From the NCBI GenBank assembly GCA_018398765.1, contig JAHBMJ010000012.1:1-57345 (forward strand): DNA of 57,345 nucleotides, written 5' to 3'. Position numbers and translations under genes: made by a program. This DNA comes from Chromera velia (Eukaryota > Sar > Chromeraceae). Below are positions 1 through 11,842 of the stretch, piece by piece; within the stretch, counting starts at the first letter, position 1; the number at the start of each line of letters is the position of its first letter. Under the pieces are notes generated by a model. It searched no databases, was not told the DNA's origin, and saw only the letters and a list, made by a program, of their open reading frames with translations.

Positions 1-26
1 CCCCCCTCCACTGGGCCTCCAGCCCT

Positions 27-49
27 CTTATGCAACGCCGTTGCATAAG
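27..49. repeat. 23-bp perfect palindrome
   Basis: CTTATGCAACG at 27-37 and its exact reverse complement at 39-49 are separated by one base. It could form a hairpin or bind a dimeric protein. No gene is assigned to it. The rest of 1-467 holds no supported coding sequence apart from possible 5' UTR of the downstream RRM gene. Confidence 0.6.
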
Positions 50-467
50 GTATTTTGTACGAGCCCCCCAAAAAAATAATTTAAAGGGTGGTGCGTAAAA
101 CATCGTAAAACTGCATGAAGCAGATCTTAATTCCTGCCATCTTCAGAAGACCCAAGTCTCTCGAGCAAGTCTTCGTCTGTGGGCCTCCTGTACATCGTGG
201 TCGGCAAGTGTGACTGTCTGTCTTGCGACCCACCACCCATGCAAGAAAACGTACGTGAGACTTGTGCCGTAAAACGGAAGAGAAGGGAGGACGAAAAAGT
301 AGAGTTGATTTTTGATTGAAGATCAGATTCCTGAGCCTCAGTTTCTGCCACGAAGTCTGGCTGATTATCGGCAGTCAGCTGTCACTTTTTTGGCCTTTTT
401 ATTCCCCCAACAACTCCTCTGCAGCATTGCCAGCGCTGGTTGCTGGCAGAACGAAGGAAGGGAGGCA

Positions 468-3400
468 ATGGAGGTCCAACCAGCATCCTTCGGTGGACAC
501 CGCAGCCTAAGTCAGTTGCTGCAAGCTGTCTGCTCTCGTTTTGCAGCAAGTCTGCGATGGTACTGGGTCTCGAAAAGACGTTTCTCAATCATATCAGTAG
601 CATAGTGCAGATTGTCCCTGCGAGACACGCATTCGCGTGTTGCTGTCTGATCTTCTTCCGGCAAGTCTCTTGAGATAATTTTCCATCAAAATTCATGTCA
701 ACCTGTTTGCAGTGGGAAAGCCAGAAGGAGATCATCAGCGCGTCACTGGATCTGCCAACACTTCTGACCTGGTCGCTCATAAGGTCATTGAGCAGACTTC
801 AAATGGAGACCAACACGGCTTTCACCAGCAACAAGGGATGCCATTGGGAGATGACCAGAGTGACCGCGGCAAGCATGGGTTGAAGGGAGCAAACCTGTAC
901 GTGCAGAACATTCCCCGCTTCTGGGGGCGCACGGAGTTAGAGGCGAAGTTTTCGTTTTTGGGAGCCATCAGCAGCTGCTACATCATGACGGACCACCTGA
1001 ACCCTCGATTCAACACTGGCGTCGGGTCAGTCAGTCAGTCTGTCAACCAGTGCGGAACTTTGTGCCTCTCCCGTTTAAGCATCCCTCACAGAAGATGCTT
1101 CTTGTCTGCATGAACCTTTCTGTCTCCTGAATTCGCGGGGAAAGGGCAAACTTTTGCGTAACGTCCACCGTACCGGTAATTCGTTTGTCTTCAGAACTTT
1201 TTCTTATGTTGTTTGAGTGAAAGACAGTCACTGGCGATCTCTGCGTTCTCGTGCGCGAATCTGCTTTTTCTTTTTGACACTGTTCTCTCCTGTGTGTTGT
1301 TTTTTTTCGATTGTTGGTGCGCATGTTTACAGGTTCGTGTGCTTCGAGACTCATGCACTGGCTGAGGACGCCATACTTCGAATGCACGGAACTGTGCTGG
1401 GACCCCATGAAGAGAACAGACGGTTGACGGTCAGGCGCCTCCCTTTCTCTGCTCTCTCTTCTCTTTGCGTTTCTTCTCGCCCCGTCTCGTCTTTTTACGT
1501 CTTGCTCGGTGCTGTTCCTCGCCTGCCTCAGATAAAAGTCTGCTTGTCCCGGCCCTTCTTTTCCCTTTCCCCGCCTCCTCCTTTAAGGTCTCCTTCTCCG
1601 CCGTCTCCACGGGAAGGGGTGGTCCGGACTGTCAGTCAAATCTGCCCCCTCTCCTTGCCGCCCGTCACCTGCTTGTTTTGTTCTTCATCCCTCTACAATG
1701 CCCTTAACCTCAGTCTGCTGTTGGTATCGTCTGTGGCGAGTGAGTAGATGGTGCACGTTCGTCTCTGTGGCATGCTGCAGGTGACTGTGAAAAGGGACGA
1801 GGTGGAGCACTGCCCGGCAGGCCTGCGGGCTCTCGACGCACGCATTCGCCAGGACCTCGCAAGGGTCAGGAGGGCAAGGACGAACAAACAGGCCATGCCT
1901 CCCGGGCAGCAGACCAAGGGGGGGACAAAAAAGGCGTCAACGGCACGCCACCTTGCTGCAGGAGGGCTGAACTCAAAGCAGCTCCCTGTGCCCCAACAGC
2001 AGCCGCAGCAGCAACAGCAGCAGTCTACTCCCAGTCCTCTGTTCCCCCCTCCTGAGCGCTGTGCCCCAGGAGCGCCAAGGGGGGTGGCGTACCGATACGA
2101 GGGGGGTGGGAGTGGAAGTGGAGGTGCAGATCCATCTGGAGGTCCCCTGCCTTCTTTTCCTTCTGCAGATGTTGCCCCTGTTCCCGTCCGGCAGATGTCC
2201 CCCCCCAATCAGTTGCACTATGGTGGATCCTTCACACAGACTTCCGACCAAAGGGTGATGGAGGCCCAAACACCGGAGCACTCCCCTCAACACGTACAGG
2301 CCCCTCCCCAGACAGCCGAGTGGGGGAGAGAAACTGCACAAACGATCACCACTGCACCAACACCAACCATGTACCCAGGTTCAAGTCCCTCTCCCCCGCA
2401 CTACTCAGTTCCTTCCAGATCGATCCCCTCTGATCCTCTCTCTTACAACCCCACCCCTCCAGCAGGCTCCTACTCCGAGGCCTGCTATCACCCCTATTAC
2501 CCTTCAACAAACGACACGAGGGACTCCTACCGACCTCCTCAGCCTGTCCAAGAGACTACTGCGTACCCCGTGACAGGCCAACAGCTTCGCACGACAGAAC
2601 CCGTCTACGCAACTGCCACACCTGACTACCCAGCATGGCAACCCCCTTCCTCCTCCCCGCCTCTCCCGACTGCCCTCCCCCCCCTCTCACAGCCTCCCTC
2701 GGCCCCAACACCGAACCACCGAGATGAACGCGGTCATCACTACCAACCGCCCTTCCACCCAGATCGAAGAAGCAGTTATGGAAGGGAGACGGACCACGAT
2801 TACACGCGTCCGACCCAAATGCCCCCCTCTCACGACCGCTTCCACCCATACCACCACGACCATCACGTGGCAACAACTCACCTTGATGCAGCAGAGCGAG
2901 CCCTCCATCGACATCCAGTGCAGCAGCAGCAACAGGAGCACACGCAGCCCCCACACCCGTACTACCATTACCAAGCAGATGCGACGCTGGTTGAGGAAAG
3001 GAAAAGAGACACGCATCTTCACATCCTCGCGCCACACCAGCAGCATGTGACAGCAGCTGTCACACAACCACAGACAGTCTCGGTACCGTCGCCTGCCCCC
3101 ACCCCCCTTGACGCTCCACCCGCACACGTGCCGTACCGCCCCCCGGTCTCGCACCACCCGCTGGAAGGACCCCCCATCTACCACTACAGTGAACCCCTCG
3201 AAACGATTAGCCCCGCCACCTATCCTCGTGTTGTCGAGCAGCCGCAGGGACGGGAGTCATATGGGCGGGATAGTCAGGACGCGTACAGGCAACAGCATCA
3301 GGTTGAGCATGTGAAAGGGCACGACAGTCGCGACGTCTACAAGCAGCAGGGCCCAGATCTGAGGGGGGGGCAGGAGGGCGACGAGGACGTGTACAGGGGG

Positions 3401-3661
3401 GGTGCTTACATGCACCAGCAGAGAACTGGTTCTGGGTCTGCCTACATCCCCGCAGCCCCCCTCCTGCTTCCAGACAGCGGCGGGCGCCCCCCGCTGGTCT
3501 CCCCTCCCCCCACAGCCCCCCCCGCTGTTGGACACGTCGACAAGCAGGCGGGGGGCTATTCCGAGTACGCCCTCCCTCGGCAAGCCCCCCCTCAGGCACG
3601 ACTTCCGGTTGCGGCTCTTGCCCCGGACCGCCGGCTGCTGCAAGAGTGGCGGCAAGAATGA
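468..3661 (+). CDS. RRM RNA-binding protein with long Pro/Gln/Tyr/His-rich tail
   Basis: Four exons, 468-510, 713-1025, 1333-1429 and 1781-3661, give 777 residues. Donors are GTCAGT, GTCAGT and GTCAGG; acceptors are TTTGCAG, TTTACAG and GCTGCAG. One RRM spans about residues 74-155: RNP2 is LYVQNIP (76-82) and RNP1 is GVGFVCFE (117-124). RNP1 is only complete when exons 2 and 3 are joined, which supports that splice. A basic helix follows (VKRDE to RARTNK). The remaining 600 or so residues, all in one exon, are low complexity: a polyQ run near 1998-2024, many PPxY-like and Tyr/Pro/His repeats, and no domain I recognise. Such proteins usually bind single-stranded RNA and can condense through their tails; the RNA target is unknown. 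The first exon (14 codons plus one base, ATG at 468) is the least certain part and rests on a phase-matched GTCAGT donor. RNA-binding role firm, specific function not assignable. Confidence 0.8.
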
Positions 3662-6375
3662 GAAAGATAGGTGTGAAAGGGAAGATTGGAACAGACAAAG
3701 AGGCGTGTTCAAAGGAGACGAAGAAAAAAGTCGAAAGAAATGATGAGTAGCAAGACTGACAGGGTGATACTGAGGTCCATGATACGACAAAGAACTTCGT
3801 GGGGGGTCTTGGAAGTCATTTAGAACTTCCAGTTCGTTCTGGTCTTTGTCTGCTGCTTTTCCGTCTAGCTGAAAACACTCATGAAACACTCGGGCGGGCA
3901 AAAGGATGGAAAGAATTTGCACAGCGAGCATGAAACTTGAAGCTGCGAAGGCGCTTCTGAGAGCCCTTTGCAGCAGCTGCCGTGCTGTCTTTCAGTTCTT
4001 TGGCGTTGCGAGGAAATTCTTCATCATCTTAATTGCATGTCGGTTGGATCGATCAGGCTTGGGATGGATGGAGGGGTCTCAATTCCTTCATGCACTCTCG
4101 CTCTCTTCGATTCATTCCTGCAGTTATTTTCAGGGGGAATCAGTGGGCTTTGACGACAAGCAGATGGCAGACAGCAATGCAACGTGGTGATTTTTTTGTC
4201 TTTTTTCTCCCTTTCTTCTCTCTCTCTCTCTCTCTCTCCCACCCCCTCTCTTCCTCTTCTTCTGTTGCTTCATTCAATGTCTTCAACTGGCCCTGCATTG
4301 CTGTGGCGGTAAGCCTGTGACGTTTTTTCTCTCTCACACATGACGTCTCACTCCAAATGCTTTCTTTCTTTCTTTTCTTCTGACAGCCCCGTCTTCTTTC
4401 AGTCTTTCGTTCTTTCTCGCTTCTTCTGTTCCCCGTCCCTTTGTTTTACGTCCGCACCTTCGTATCTTGTGCTGTCTGTCACCCTCTCTCTCTCGCTCTC
4501 TCCGTGGAGAGAAGATTAAGCCTCGATCTGATCTGATCGGAAGATTAGGGAGGGAGGAGTGACTGAACTGACTTGTGTATGGGGTCTGCTTTTTGTTTGG
4601 GTTGGAGCTTTCTGAAATTCCCCCGTCAGTCGGTCAGTCGGAAAGCGCATCTGTCGGTGCAAAGCGTATTTTGTCTCCCGCTGAAGAGCTGAGAGAGAAG
4701 TAAGTCTGACTGAGGGAGGCACATACATGGGAAGGAAGGTCAGAACATATGAACGCGGCTGATTGCTGTATATATTCAGTCAAATCTGGAAAATGAAACT
4801 GAAAGGCAAAGGAGAAACGAGCTTAAAGGCGTTCAGTCGCCTTTTGCTTGTTTTTTCAGGGACAGACGTAGACAGACACACACATGCACATGTTCATGAA
4901 AAACATAGAGACCCAGCCCGTGTTCAAACGTTTTTGTTTGACCATCTCTCAGGAATTGTTCGTCCCTTTCAGTTGAGTAGATGCGTTGCCGGAAGCGCAG
5001 GCCTGGCGCACACGCGCACAGAGAGCGTGAGAGATAGAGGAGGGGAGAGATGCATGCATGAAATCAACCGGAAGGAACAAGAGAAGACGGCAGAGGCCAG
5101 TGAGACCAGAAGAAGAAAAGAGAAAAATTTAAGGGAGAGCAGGGGAGCAGTTCTCTTTGTCCTCAAGAGAGCTGACGCACATAGAGAAAGAAAAAGAGAA
5201 AGGGGGCGGGAAGTATGCAAGGACGCACCTTTCAGGCAGTCGGCTGGTCTTAGCCCGTCTCCTTCCGTCCCTTTCCTTTTCGGTGTCATGTCATTCTCCC
5301 TCGTGTGTTCTTTCCGAGAAGGTTTCGTTGTGTTTTTGTTGGTTGGTTTGTCGTTTTCTTGCTTGCTTGCACACAAGGAAAAAAGAAAAGCGGGCGGAGG
5401 GCGCGATCAGGAAGGAAGAATATCGAGACACGGGACCGACTGTAGGGGAGAATATTCTCTCTCCTCTCAGATGCATCATGGACCAGACATGTTGATGCCC
5501 TCCCTATTCCGCCCGTTGTCGTTCCCCCTTTCCTTTATCCATACAGTGATACTTTCATCAGATTGATTCGGCATATTTACTTGTTTTCTCGATTAAGTGA
5601 GTGAGTGATTGATTGATTGATTGACTGGCAACATTGCACTCAACGCGAGAGCATGTGGGGGGATTGGAAGGGAAAAGGAAGAGAACAGACAGACCAGCCC
5701 TGTAGAGGCTTTGCGGTCTAAATTCTCTCTCTGCTGTGAACGTCCTCCACCAATCATTCATTTACTCAGTTGCTGATTCGTCACTGCGTTTTGTTTGTTG
5801 TGTTGCATGGGGGATGCCTGACACTTGTTTCTTGGATCCGTCTGTGTGTGTTTCCTTGCGTGCATGCGTGCGCTGTTCGCTGCTGCATGGTATGACTCTG
5901 TGGATTTCTGACACAATTTTTCCTTCCACCCGCACTTACTTCCAGCTCCATTGACCGATGATCTGTGACTGGCTGCTTGGCCGATTGCACCCCGATGGAT
6001 TTAAAGGGGGGGCTTTTGATTCATTGATTGATTGATTGATTGATTGATCCGCTGGTTGGTTGGTTGGTTGAGGAACTGGCTGCCTTGCGTTCCATGTATC
6101 GGTCCCTTCTCCCTCATGTCCAGTCAATCAAGTGAATCATCAAACGATTCCCTTCTGCATGAGTCTCCCTCTTTCTCTCCTCTCGTCTCCTCTTCTTTTC
6201 TCTTCTTTCCTCTTCTCCTCTGCGCCCTGCATGCGTGCATATTCTTCAGAAAGGTAGAAACGATGCTTTCGTGCATGCGTGGATACGTGCATACGAAAAA
6301 AAGTCTTGGAAGAGACAGCGAGATGGAAGGGAAGTCATTTCAGAGAAAGACAGCGCCTTATTTCAGACACATGTA

Positions 6376-6436
<61 letters not shown>

Positions 6437-9299
6437 TGCGACTTTCCTCTAGAGGCTCCAAAGAGAACGCAGAGTTCAACGAAGAAAGAAAGAACTCTAT
6501 CTTTCCCTCCCTCAATGCCTGTGCACCTGAAAGACAAGGCACGCGAGAGCGAGTGATCTCCCTCCGTCTGTTTAAGTGACTGTTCGGGGGAAAATTCAGG
6601 CAAGATGAAAGACAAAAAGAAGCCTGGAGTATGAAATAAGAAAGATGAAAAATCGATACAGACAGTGAACCATTGAACAAGGCTGCTGCGTAATAATATC
6701 TTCCCTCTCCATCCGAAGCCCGGCGGGTCTCTCTCTTAGCCACATTAAGAGAATTAAGGGAAGGGCAGGCAAGAAAGAAAAATAAGATATGTGACCGTCC
6801 CTTCTTCTGCTTGCATGAGAAAACGGTCGAGGCTTCAAAGGAAAGCCAGAGACAAAGAGAGACAAAGAGCGCATTCACGAATGCCTTCCTGGAGTACATG
6901 AGAAGAGGGTGCTCTCTGCCACCTCCTTCCTGTGTTCTTCTAGGCGGTAGATCGGGGCACGTTTTCTGTCTTTCGTGTAGAGAAGACAGAGAGAGACACA
7001 GACACTGAAGACATATACAAACAAACAAACAAACAAACAAAGAAAGAAAGAACAGAAAAGTGGCTGGTCGAGTCTGTGAAGGTCGCAACCGGATTTTGAT
7101 CCGATCGCAGCACAGAAGAGAAAAGAAAAGAAGGGCACGCACACCGTGAGAGAGAGAGAGAACGACTGAAAGAAAGACTGGCCTTTGTGACTTCGTCGTG
7201 AGCAGCGCCTTTCGCGCGCTTCCTCTGGCTGACAAGGCCTTTGTTTAAGAGAAAGAAACCACTTGCTAGCTCTGACCGCGACATTAGAAGCGACAGACAG
7301 AGAGGAGGAGAGAGAAAGAGAGAAAAATAAATATAGACGGGGAGGGGAGAGGGCCTGAGGGGGGTTCAAAAGTTGAGCCCTTGCTTTGAGATTTTTCGCT
7401 CCTTTCAGCGAAGCAAGCAAGCAAACAAACAAGCGATTCCTTCCTTTCTCGGCAAGCGGCAACGAGTCGGTCACTTTTCACGTGTCTGACTGGTCGTCTG
7501 GCTCTCGTTCTGCATTCAGTCGATCTGCAGGCCGATGAATCGGCACCCTCTCAGTCAGTCAGTCAGTCGCTCAATCAGTAAGTCAGCGTCGTCCTTATCC
7601 CTCTGTCAATATTCAATTCGTATGGCCGAACCTTCTTCTCTCTCAACAACGTCCGGAAGGGGGCTCCTTGCTTGATTGTATGATCGATCCGTACGTGCGT
7701 GTGTGTTCGTGTGTATACGTGGCCGTGTGTCTTCCATGCGGTTTTAAGTAAGCGAATACATACAATGGGGCGGATGCCTAGAGGAACGGACGATCGACCC
7801 CGCCCTACTTGGCGTTTGTCTTTCGTGCTTTCTTGGCGTACGTCCAGCTGCAACATACAAATGAATGAATGACCTTTCTCTGCTCGACTTGTGCTCTTCT
7901 ATTCTTTGCTTTCTTCCCGACGCACCAGAATGGGTACTCGCAAACAGCATGGAGTCAAAAAAGAGAAGACTAAAGACAATGGCGTTGCTTCTGTCTTGCC
8001 TGAATCCTCAATCTCTGCCTGTCTTGACTGGATGAAGGCACAGAGGCTGGCGACACAGGCAGGCAGGGTGACAACATTATTCTTTCTTTCAGTCGTCTTC
8101 ATCGTTGACGACTGACGAGTCTTCCTCTCCTTCCACTTTTCTCTTTCCTTCTGTCTGACCAGCTACTTGATCTTCCTTGTAACTCTTTCCTTAATTCCAG
8201 TGGGTGGGCGGGCGGGTGAATGGGTGAGTTAATGCGTGCGTCTTTTGTGACAGGCAACCGACCCATGAACTTCCTTGGACGGACACCCTTTCTTTCTTCC
8301 CCTTCTCTTCCTGAGACAGTTAGGAATTAACAGCGAGCAAGCTCTTTGACAAAAAACCTCCAAGGAACCCCCCGAAGAGGAGGAAGGACACTGGCCCTCC
8401 CTCAAGGGTCTGTATGTCTACCATCATCAGATGCATTCATGCAGTTGTTGCGTTTCCTTCGAGTTCCATTCGCTGGAAATGCAAAGAAAGCAAAGCTCTA
8501 CTGTCACTCAAACCTTCGAAGGGGGGTGCTCTCTCTGCTTATCTGTCCGTCGGTCTGTCTGCTTGGATGCTTGCTGAGGAGCTCCGAGCTTGACAGCAGC
8601 GGTGAATGCGGCAGCTGAGGGGGAGAAGAAGACATGCAGCGACAGACATTTTACCTGTCTGTCTGTCCGGCGAGAAGAAAGAAACGAGAGGAAAGAGAGC
8701 GCCGCTCTGGAGGGAACTAGGAAAGGAAAGAAGGCGTGTCCGTGATCGGAAAGGTTTCAGTTCTTGAAACCAACCGGTGAGATGAGCAACTGCATTTCTG
8801 CTGGTCGATCGATGTGGTGCGTGTTTACCCTGTCTCATCCTTTTTCTTTTTTTGCCTATCTCCAAAAGATCGATCTAGGGATCGATTAGCTCAGAGTCTC
8901 TTTCATTTTCTGCTCTTTCCCTTGGGCTCTGCTCAGTAAGACTGGGAGGGAAAGGAAAATGCGGAGAGTCAGGATGCTGCAGAATCTGGTAAATTCACTG
9001 GGCACAGAGTGACATGTACATGCGCTGGCTTTTCAAGCACTTCCGTCAATCCGTCCACACCACGTAACTGTCACTTATCCTCCACAAGATCCGTCAGCAT
9101 TCTTTCATCATGGGCACAGGTGAAAAAGAGATCGGCGTCTGCTTCTGCACGCCTGCTCAGTCTGCGTACTCGTCCGTCCTTTTATGAGCTTTCTGATCGA
9201 GGCAGGAAAAAACGACTTCGTCGAATCACATTTGCTTCCCAGCCGTAGGAATGATCCTGTTTTTCCACTGGCGTGCATAAACACGTACACCATATACCG
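3662..9299. other. Gene-free, microsatellite-rich spacer
   Basis: No exon with a recognisable domain or a consistent splice chain was found. Open frames here, up to 267 codons, are translated simple repeats. Contents include CT-rich tracts (4200-4260), TTGA/TTGG tetramers (6025-6073), a CA-to-GA run (6376-6436), ACAA/GAAA tetramers (7018-7050) and TCAG tetramers (7552-7585). It lies between the ends of two convergent genes, so part is probably 3' UTR. Confidence 0.6.
6376..6436. repeat. Compound (CA)n-(GA)n microsatellite
   Basis: An uninterrupted CA run changes directly into a GA run of similar length. The same CA-then-GA order recurs at 13862-13927, 17570-17660, 48656-48720 and 54453-54502. 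Confidence 0.9.
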
Positions 9300-10055
9300 T
9301 ATGATATACGGCTATGCAGTCAGCCTAGGCAGTCAGCTTCAGTCATTCTCTAGTGCGTCAATCACTCCAATATCAACCAAGTATTACCAAGTATGCAAAT
9401 TAAGATTCATGACTTTTACTAGGACTTTTAATTGCGGGATATTATATTATTCTTTACGTACGTTTAAAAAGTAACTAAAAAACTTTTTTACAAAATCTTT
9501 TTAGCTCGTTCGTTTCTTTTCTTTAACCGACAGCTGGAAACAATCAATTAACCTAGTAATTAACTTAATTTGTCAGTGTTGTATCTAGTGTTGTAGTGAT
9601 ATTAGTGATTAGTGATTAGTGGTGCCCTAGAGCACTGTCGCCGTTTTGTCTTATAGAGGTCGCCCCCGCAAACGTCGCTAAATATTAATGAAACCCTACT
9701 TAAGGTGTGAGAAAGTCATAAGGGGCGATTCAATAATAATTGAATTTAAAAGACATCTATAATATAATAATATAACTGTATTGTAACATAACTATAAGTA
9801 ATAAGTGATTTAGTGGTACCCTAAAGCACTGTCGCCGTTTTGTACCGTTTTGTTTTATTGAGGTCTTACATAATACATGTTATAGGCTTGTCTGATTAAT
9901 GACTGACATCATGTCATCATCAGTAACATGGCTTGTAACACATATTATTTTCACTATTTTGCTTTATCCTAGGCTTTATCCTGTATGCGTTGGCACAAGT
10001 TTGGCTTGAGGCGTGTCAATACGGTGTTCTCTAGCAGTGTTCTACATGTTGTTGT
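9300..10055. other. AT-rich island with a duplicated 50-60 bp box
   Basis: Composition drops sharply to AT-rich after about 9300, with no long open frame. An imperfect direct repeat occurs at 9611-9660 and 9802-9864. Both copies carry an AGTGGTnCCCTA core, then AGCACTGTCGCCGTTTTGT, then a GAGGT end. They sit about 190 bp apart. This may be a degraded mobile element or a boundary of the DUF218 gene. No function is assignable. Confidence 0.55.
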
Positions 10056-11147
10056 TTAGTTAAGGCTTCTGTGCTCGACAAACCACTGGAGAGCCTCTGA
10101 GGGACGAAGAAGGTCCCCCTTCTCGTGATACAAACGCAAACGCTCTAGTTCGCCTTCCAAAATTTGCAGTCTGGTCCCACAGACTTTCCCCTGGTTGTGA
10201 GTCACAAACGCGGTCCAGGGTAGAGGGGTTCCGCAGAGGCAGAAGACGTTGAATGACGTCAGCCGCCCGCGCTGTTGTGTTTCCTCTTTCAAGGCGCTCA
10301 CAGTGGTCACGAAACATCTGGGAAGGTGGAAAGTGGGGGCACAAATCACAAGCGTTTTGAATTCATGCTCATGGCAGAAACCTAACAGAGCACGGGCTTC
10401 ATTGAGTGTGTGTACAATTTTTTCGGTTTCCGGAAGGGGCACTGCCTTGACTCGGCTCTCCATGTGCGCAGCCCAATGCGATTCCAATAGCCCCCCCGTC
10501 TTTGTCAATGCAGCAGCACTTACTGCAGCTTCTCTCTGATTAATGAACGAGGGAAGGCCAAAATCTGTTTTCTGCAAGACTTTCGTACTGAAGTTTACCA
10601 AGCAAGGCCATATCACCTCTTGACATACGCGCTGTTTGATATGGGTGAACCCTGCATTCCCACTCCCTCTCTGCCCCTCATCATCTGTTGAAAGGACCAC
10701 GGGCATGAGTCTCTCAAAAAGGTCCATTGCCAGACGAAGAGCAAGGGAAACCAAGGTGTCTCTGTCGGAAACCAGTTGAAGAGCGTCTGTCGGCTCTTCC
10801 GGGAGTTCTTTGAGCTTCGGTCCGAGAACCTGCTTCGCCTCCCTCTCCACCCAGGGCATCACCAGAAGCCTTTCCAAAATGGACTCAAAAAAAATCCGAA
10901 GGGCCAGCACCTGTGACCCTTCGTTGTCTGGGTGCTCCCCGAAGATGTAGACGGCATCACAGACACGAATGCCTCCAGGAGATGAGGACGTGAGAGACGG
11001 ATCTTTCTCGTCTTGCCCGTCTCCGTCTCCGTCTCCTCCGGGAGAAGGGTCCCCTCTCTCTAAATTATTCAGCAGCTCCCCAACCGTATCTGTGCAGACG
11101 ACAAGAGAAAGCTTGACCAAAGCGGAAAGTTCGTCACTCCCGAACAT
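10056..11147 (-). CDS. Intronless DUF218 (YdcF/SanA/ElyC-like) domain protein
   Basis: A single 363-codon exon, ATG at 11147 and TAA at 10058-10056. The C-terminal half reads like a DUF218 fold: a hydrophobic strand and signature TLVICAPTFHLPR (residues about 268-280), equivalent to the family's strand followed by H-x-P-R, and upstream CDAVYIFGEHPDNEGSQ (about 63-79), which fits the family's early strand-loop with an acidic residue. The end (GELERLRLYHEKGDL) is a charged helix. DUF218 proteins include bacterial SanA, ElyC and YdcF, linked to envelope metabolism or S-adenosylmethionine binding; the role here is unknown. No signal peptide or membrane span is seen. Residues 30-60 are an acidic Gly/Asp-rich insert. 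It is the only intronless gene in the window and sits beside an AT-rich island, so retroposition or transfer from bacteria are both possible. The family call is moderate. Confidence 0.55.
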   Translation of the reverse strand: MFGSDELSALVKLSLVVCTDTVGELLNNLERGDPSPGGDGDGDGQDEKDPSLTSSSPGGIRVCDAVYIFGEHPDNEGSQVLALRIFFESILERLLVMPWVEREAKQVLGPKLKELPEEPTDALQLVSDRDTLVSLALRLAMDLFERLMPVVLSTDDEGQRGSGNAGFTHIKQRVCQEVIWPCLVNFSTKVLQKTDFGLPSFINQREAAVSAAALTKTGGLLESHWAAHMESRVKAVPLPETEKIVHTLNEARALLGFCHEHEFKTLVICAPTFHLPRCFVTTVSALKEETQQRGRLTSFNVFCLCGTPLPWTAFVTHNQGKVCGTRLQILEGELERLRLYHEKGDLLRPSEALQWFVEHRSLN

Positions 11148-11842
11148 TTTAAGGGGACCTGCACTACAAGCAATTACAAGCGGTGGTACTTGCTAAATCT
11201 TCGTGATATCAAAGTCCAGCCAGAATCCTGGGAATCAAGTCCACAGGAAAGAACAAGAAAACAAGACATCAAAGCGGCCAGCAGACCCCATCTTTTCATA
11301 GTCTCAGACACGATCGAGTGTCACGAGAAATCCGTGACTTGCTTGAACTAAATTGACGGTTGCCAGGACTTCCATGGACTTATATATCACAGCACGATCA
11401 TAATGGGCAGAATCATGCAGAATCCATCAGAATCCCGACCATATCCCGACCATGCATGCAAGCCCCATGCATGCAGGCGCGCGATAGGCGCGCGCGGATG
11501 TGGCCGATATGGCCGGCGCCGCCGCGGCCGGTATCCGCGTCCAAGACGCGGCGGCGCCGCGATGTGACGGGGGCCAGCTTAGTTCCTCATAGCTTCTCCG
11601 ATCATTGATCTCCGATGTCTTCTCCGCTTGATTTTCTTTTAGCTGTAACTAAGCTGTTCGATCCCGCAGACAACTTTCACTGATCGTCTGCTGGACACAT
11701 ACCGGACATCTTGTTCTCAGAAACGCTCCGAATTCAACATGTGCATTGATTCACTGGTCCGTTGATCAGTCTGAGGCACCTCAGCTTTCTTCCAATTCTT
11801 CCGTCGACAGTCCGAGAAAGAACTCTCCCTCACCCTCGTCCA
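11148..11842. promoter_or_regulatory. Divergent promoter region with TGCATGCA and GC-rich inverted repeats
   Basis: This 695-bp spacer separates two genes transcribed away from each other. TGCATGCA occurs at 11453-11460 and 11468-11475, followed by a GCGCGC-GATAG-GCGCGC inverted repeat and a CCGCGTC-CAA-GACGCGG hairpin (11535-11551). An outer pair, GGCGCCGCCG (11515-11524) with CGGCGGCGCC (11549-11558), brackets that hairpin. TGCATGCA is a known ApiAP2-bound promoter motif in apicomplexans. Use as a promoter here is inference. Confidence 0.5.

Noticed and set aside
127-351. Minus-strand frame ending in a charged, gene-like stretch (YRRPTDEDLLERL)
   Set aside because: Composition looks coding, but no upstream exon, start or domain could be joined. 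Left uncalled.
4763-5566. 267-codon plus-strand frame
   Set aside because: Translation is dominated by repeat-derived Arg/Lys/Glu and Ser/Leu strings with no domain or splice context.
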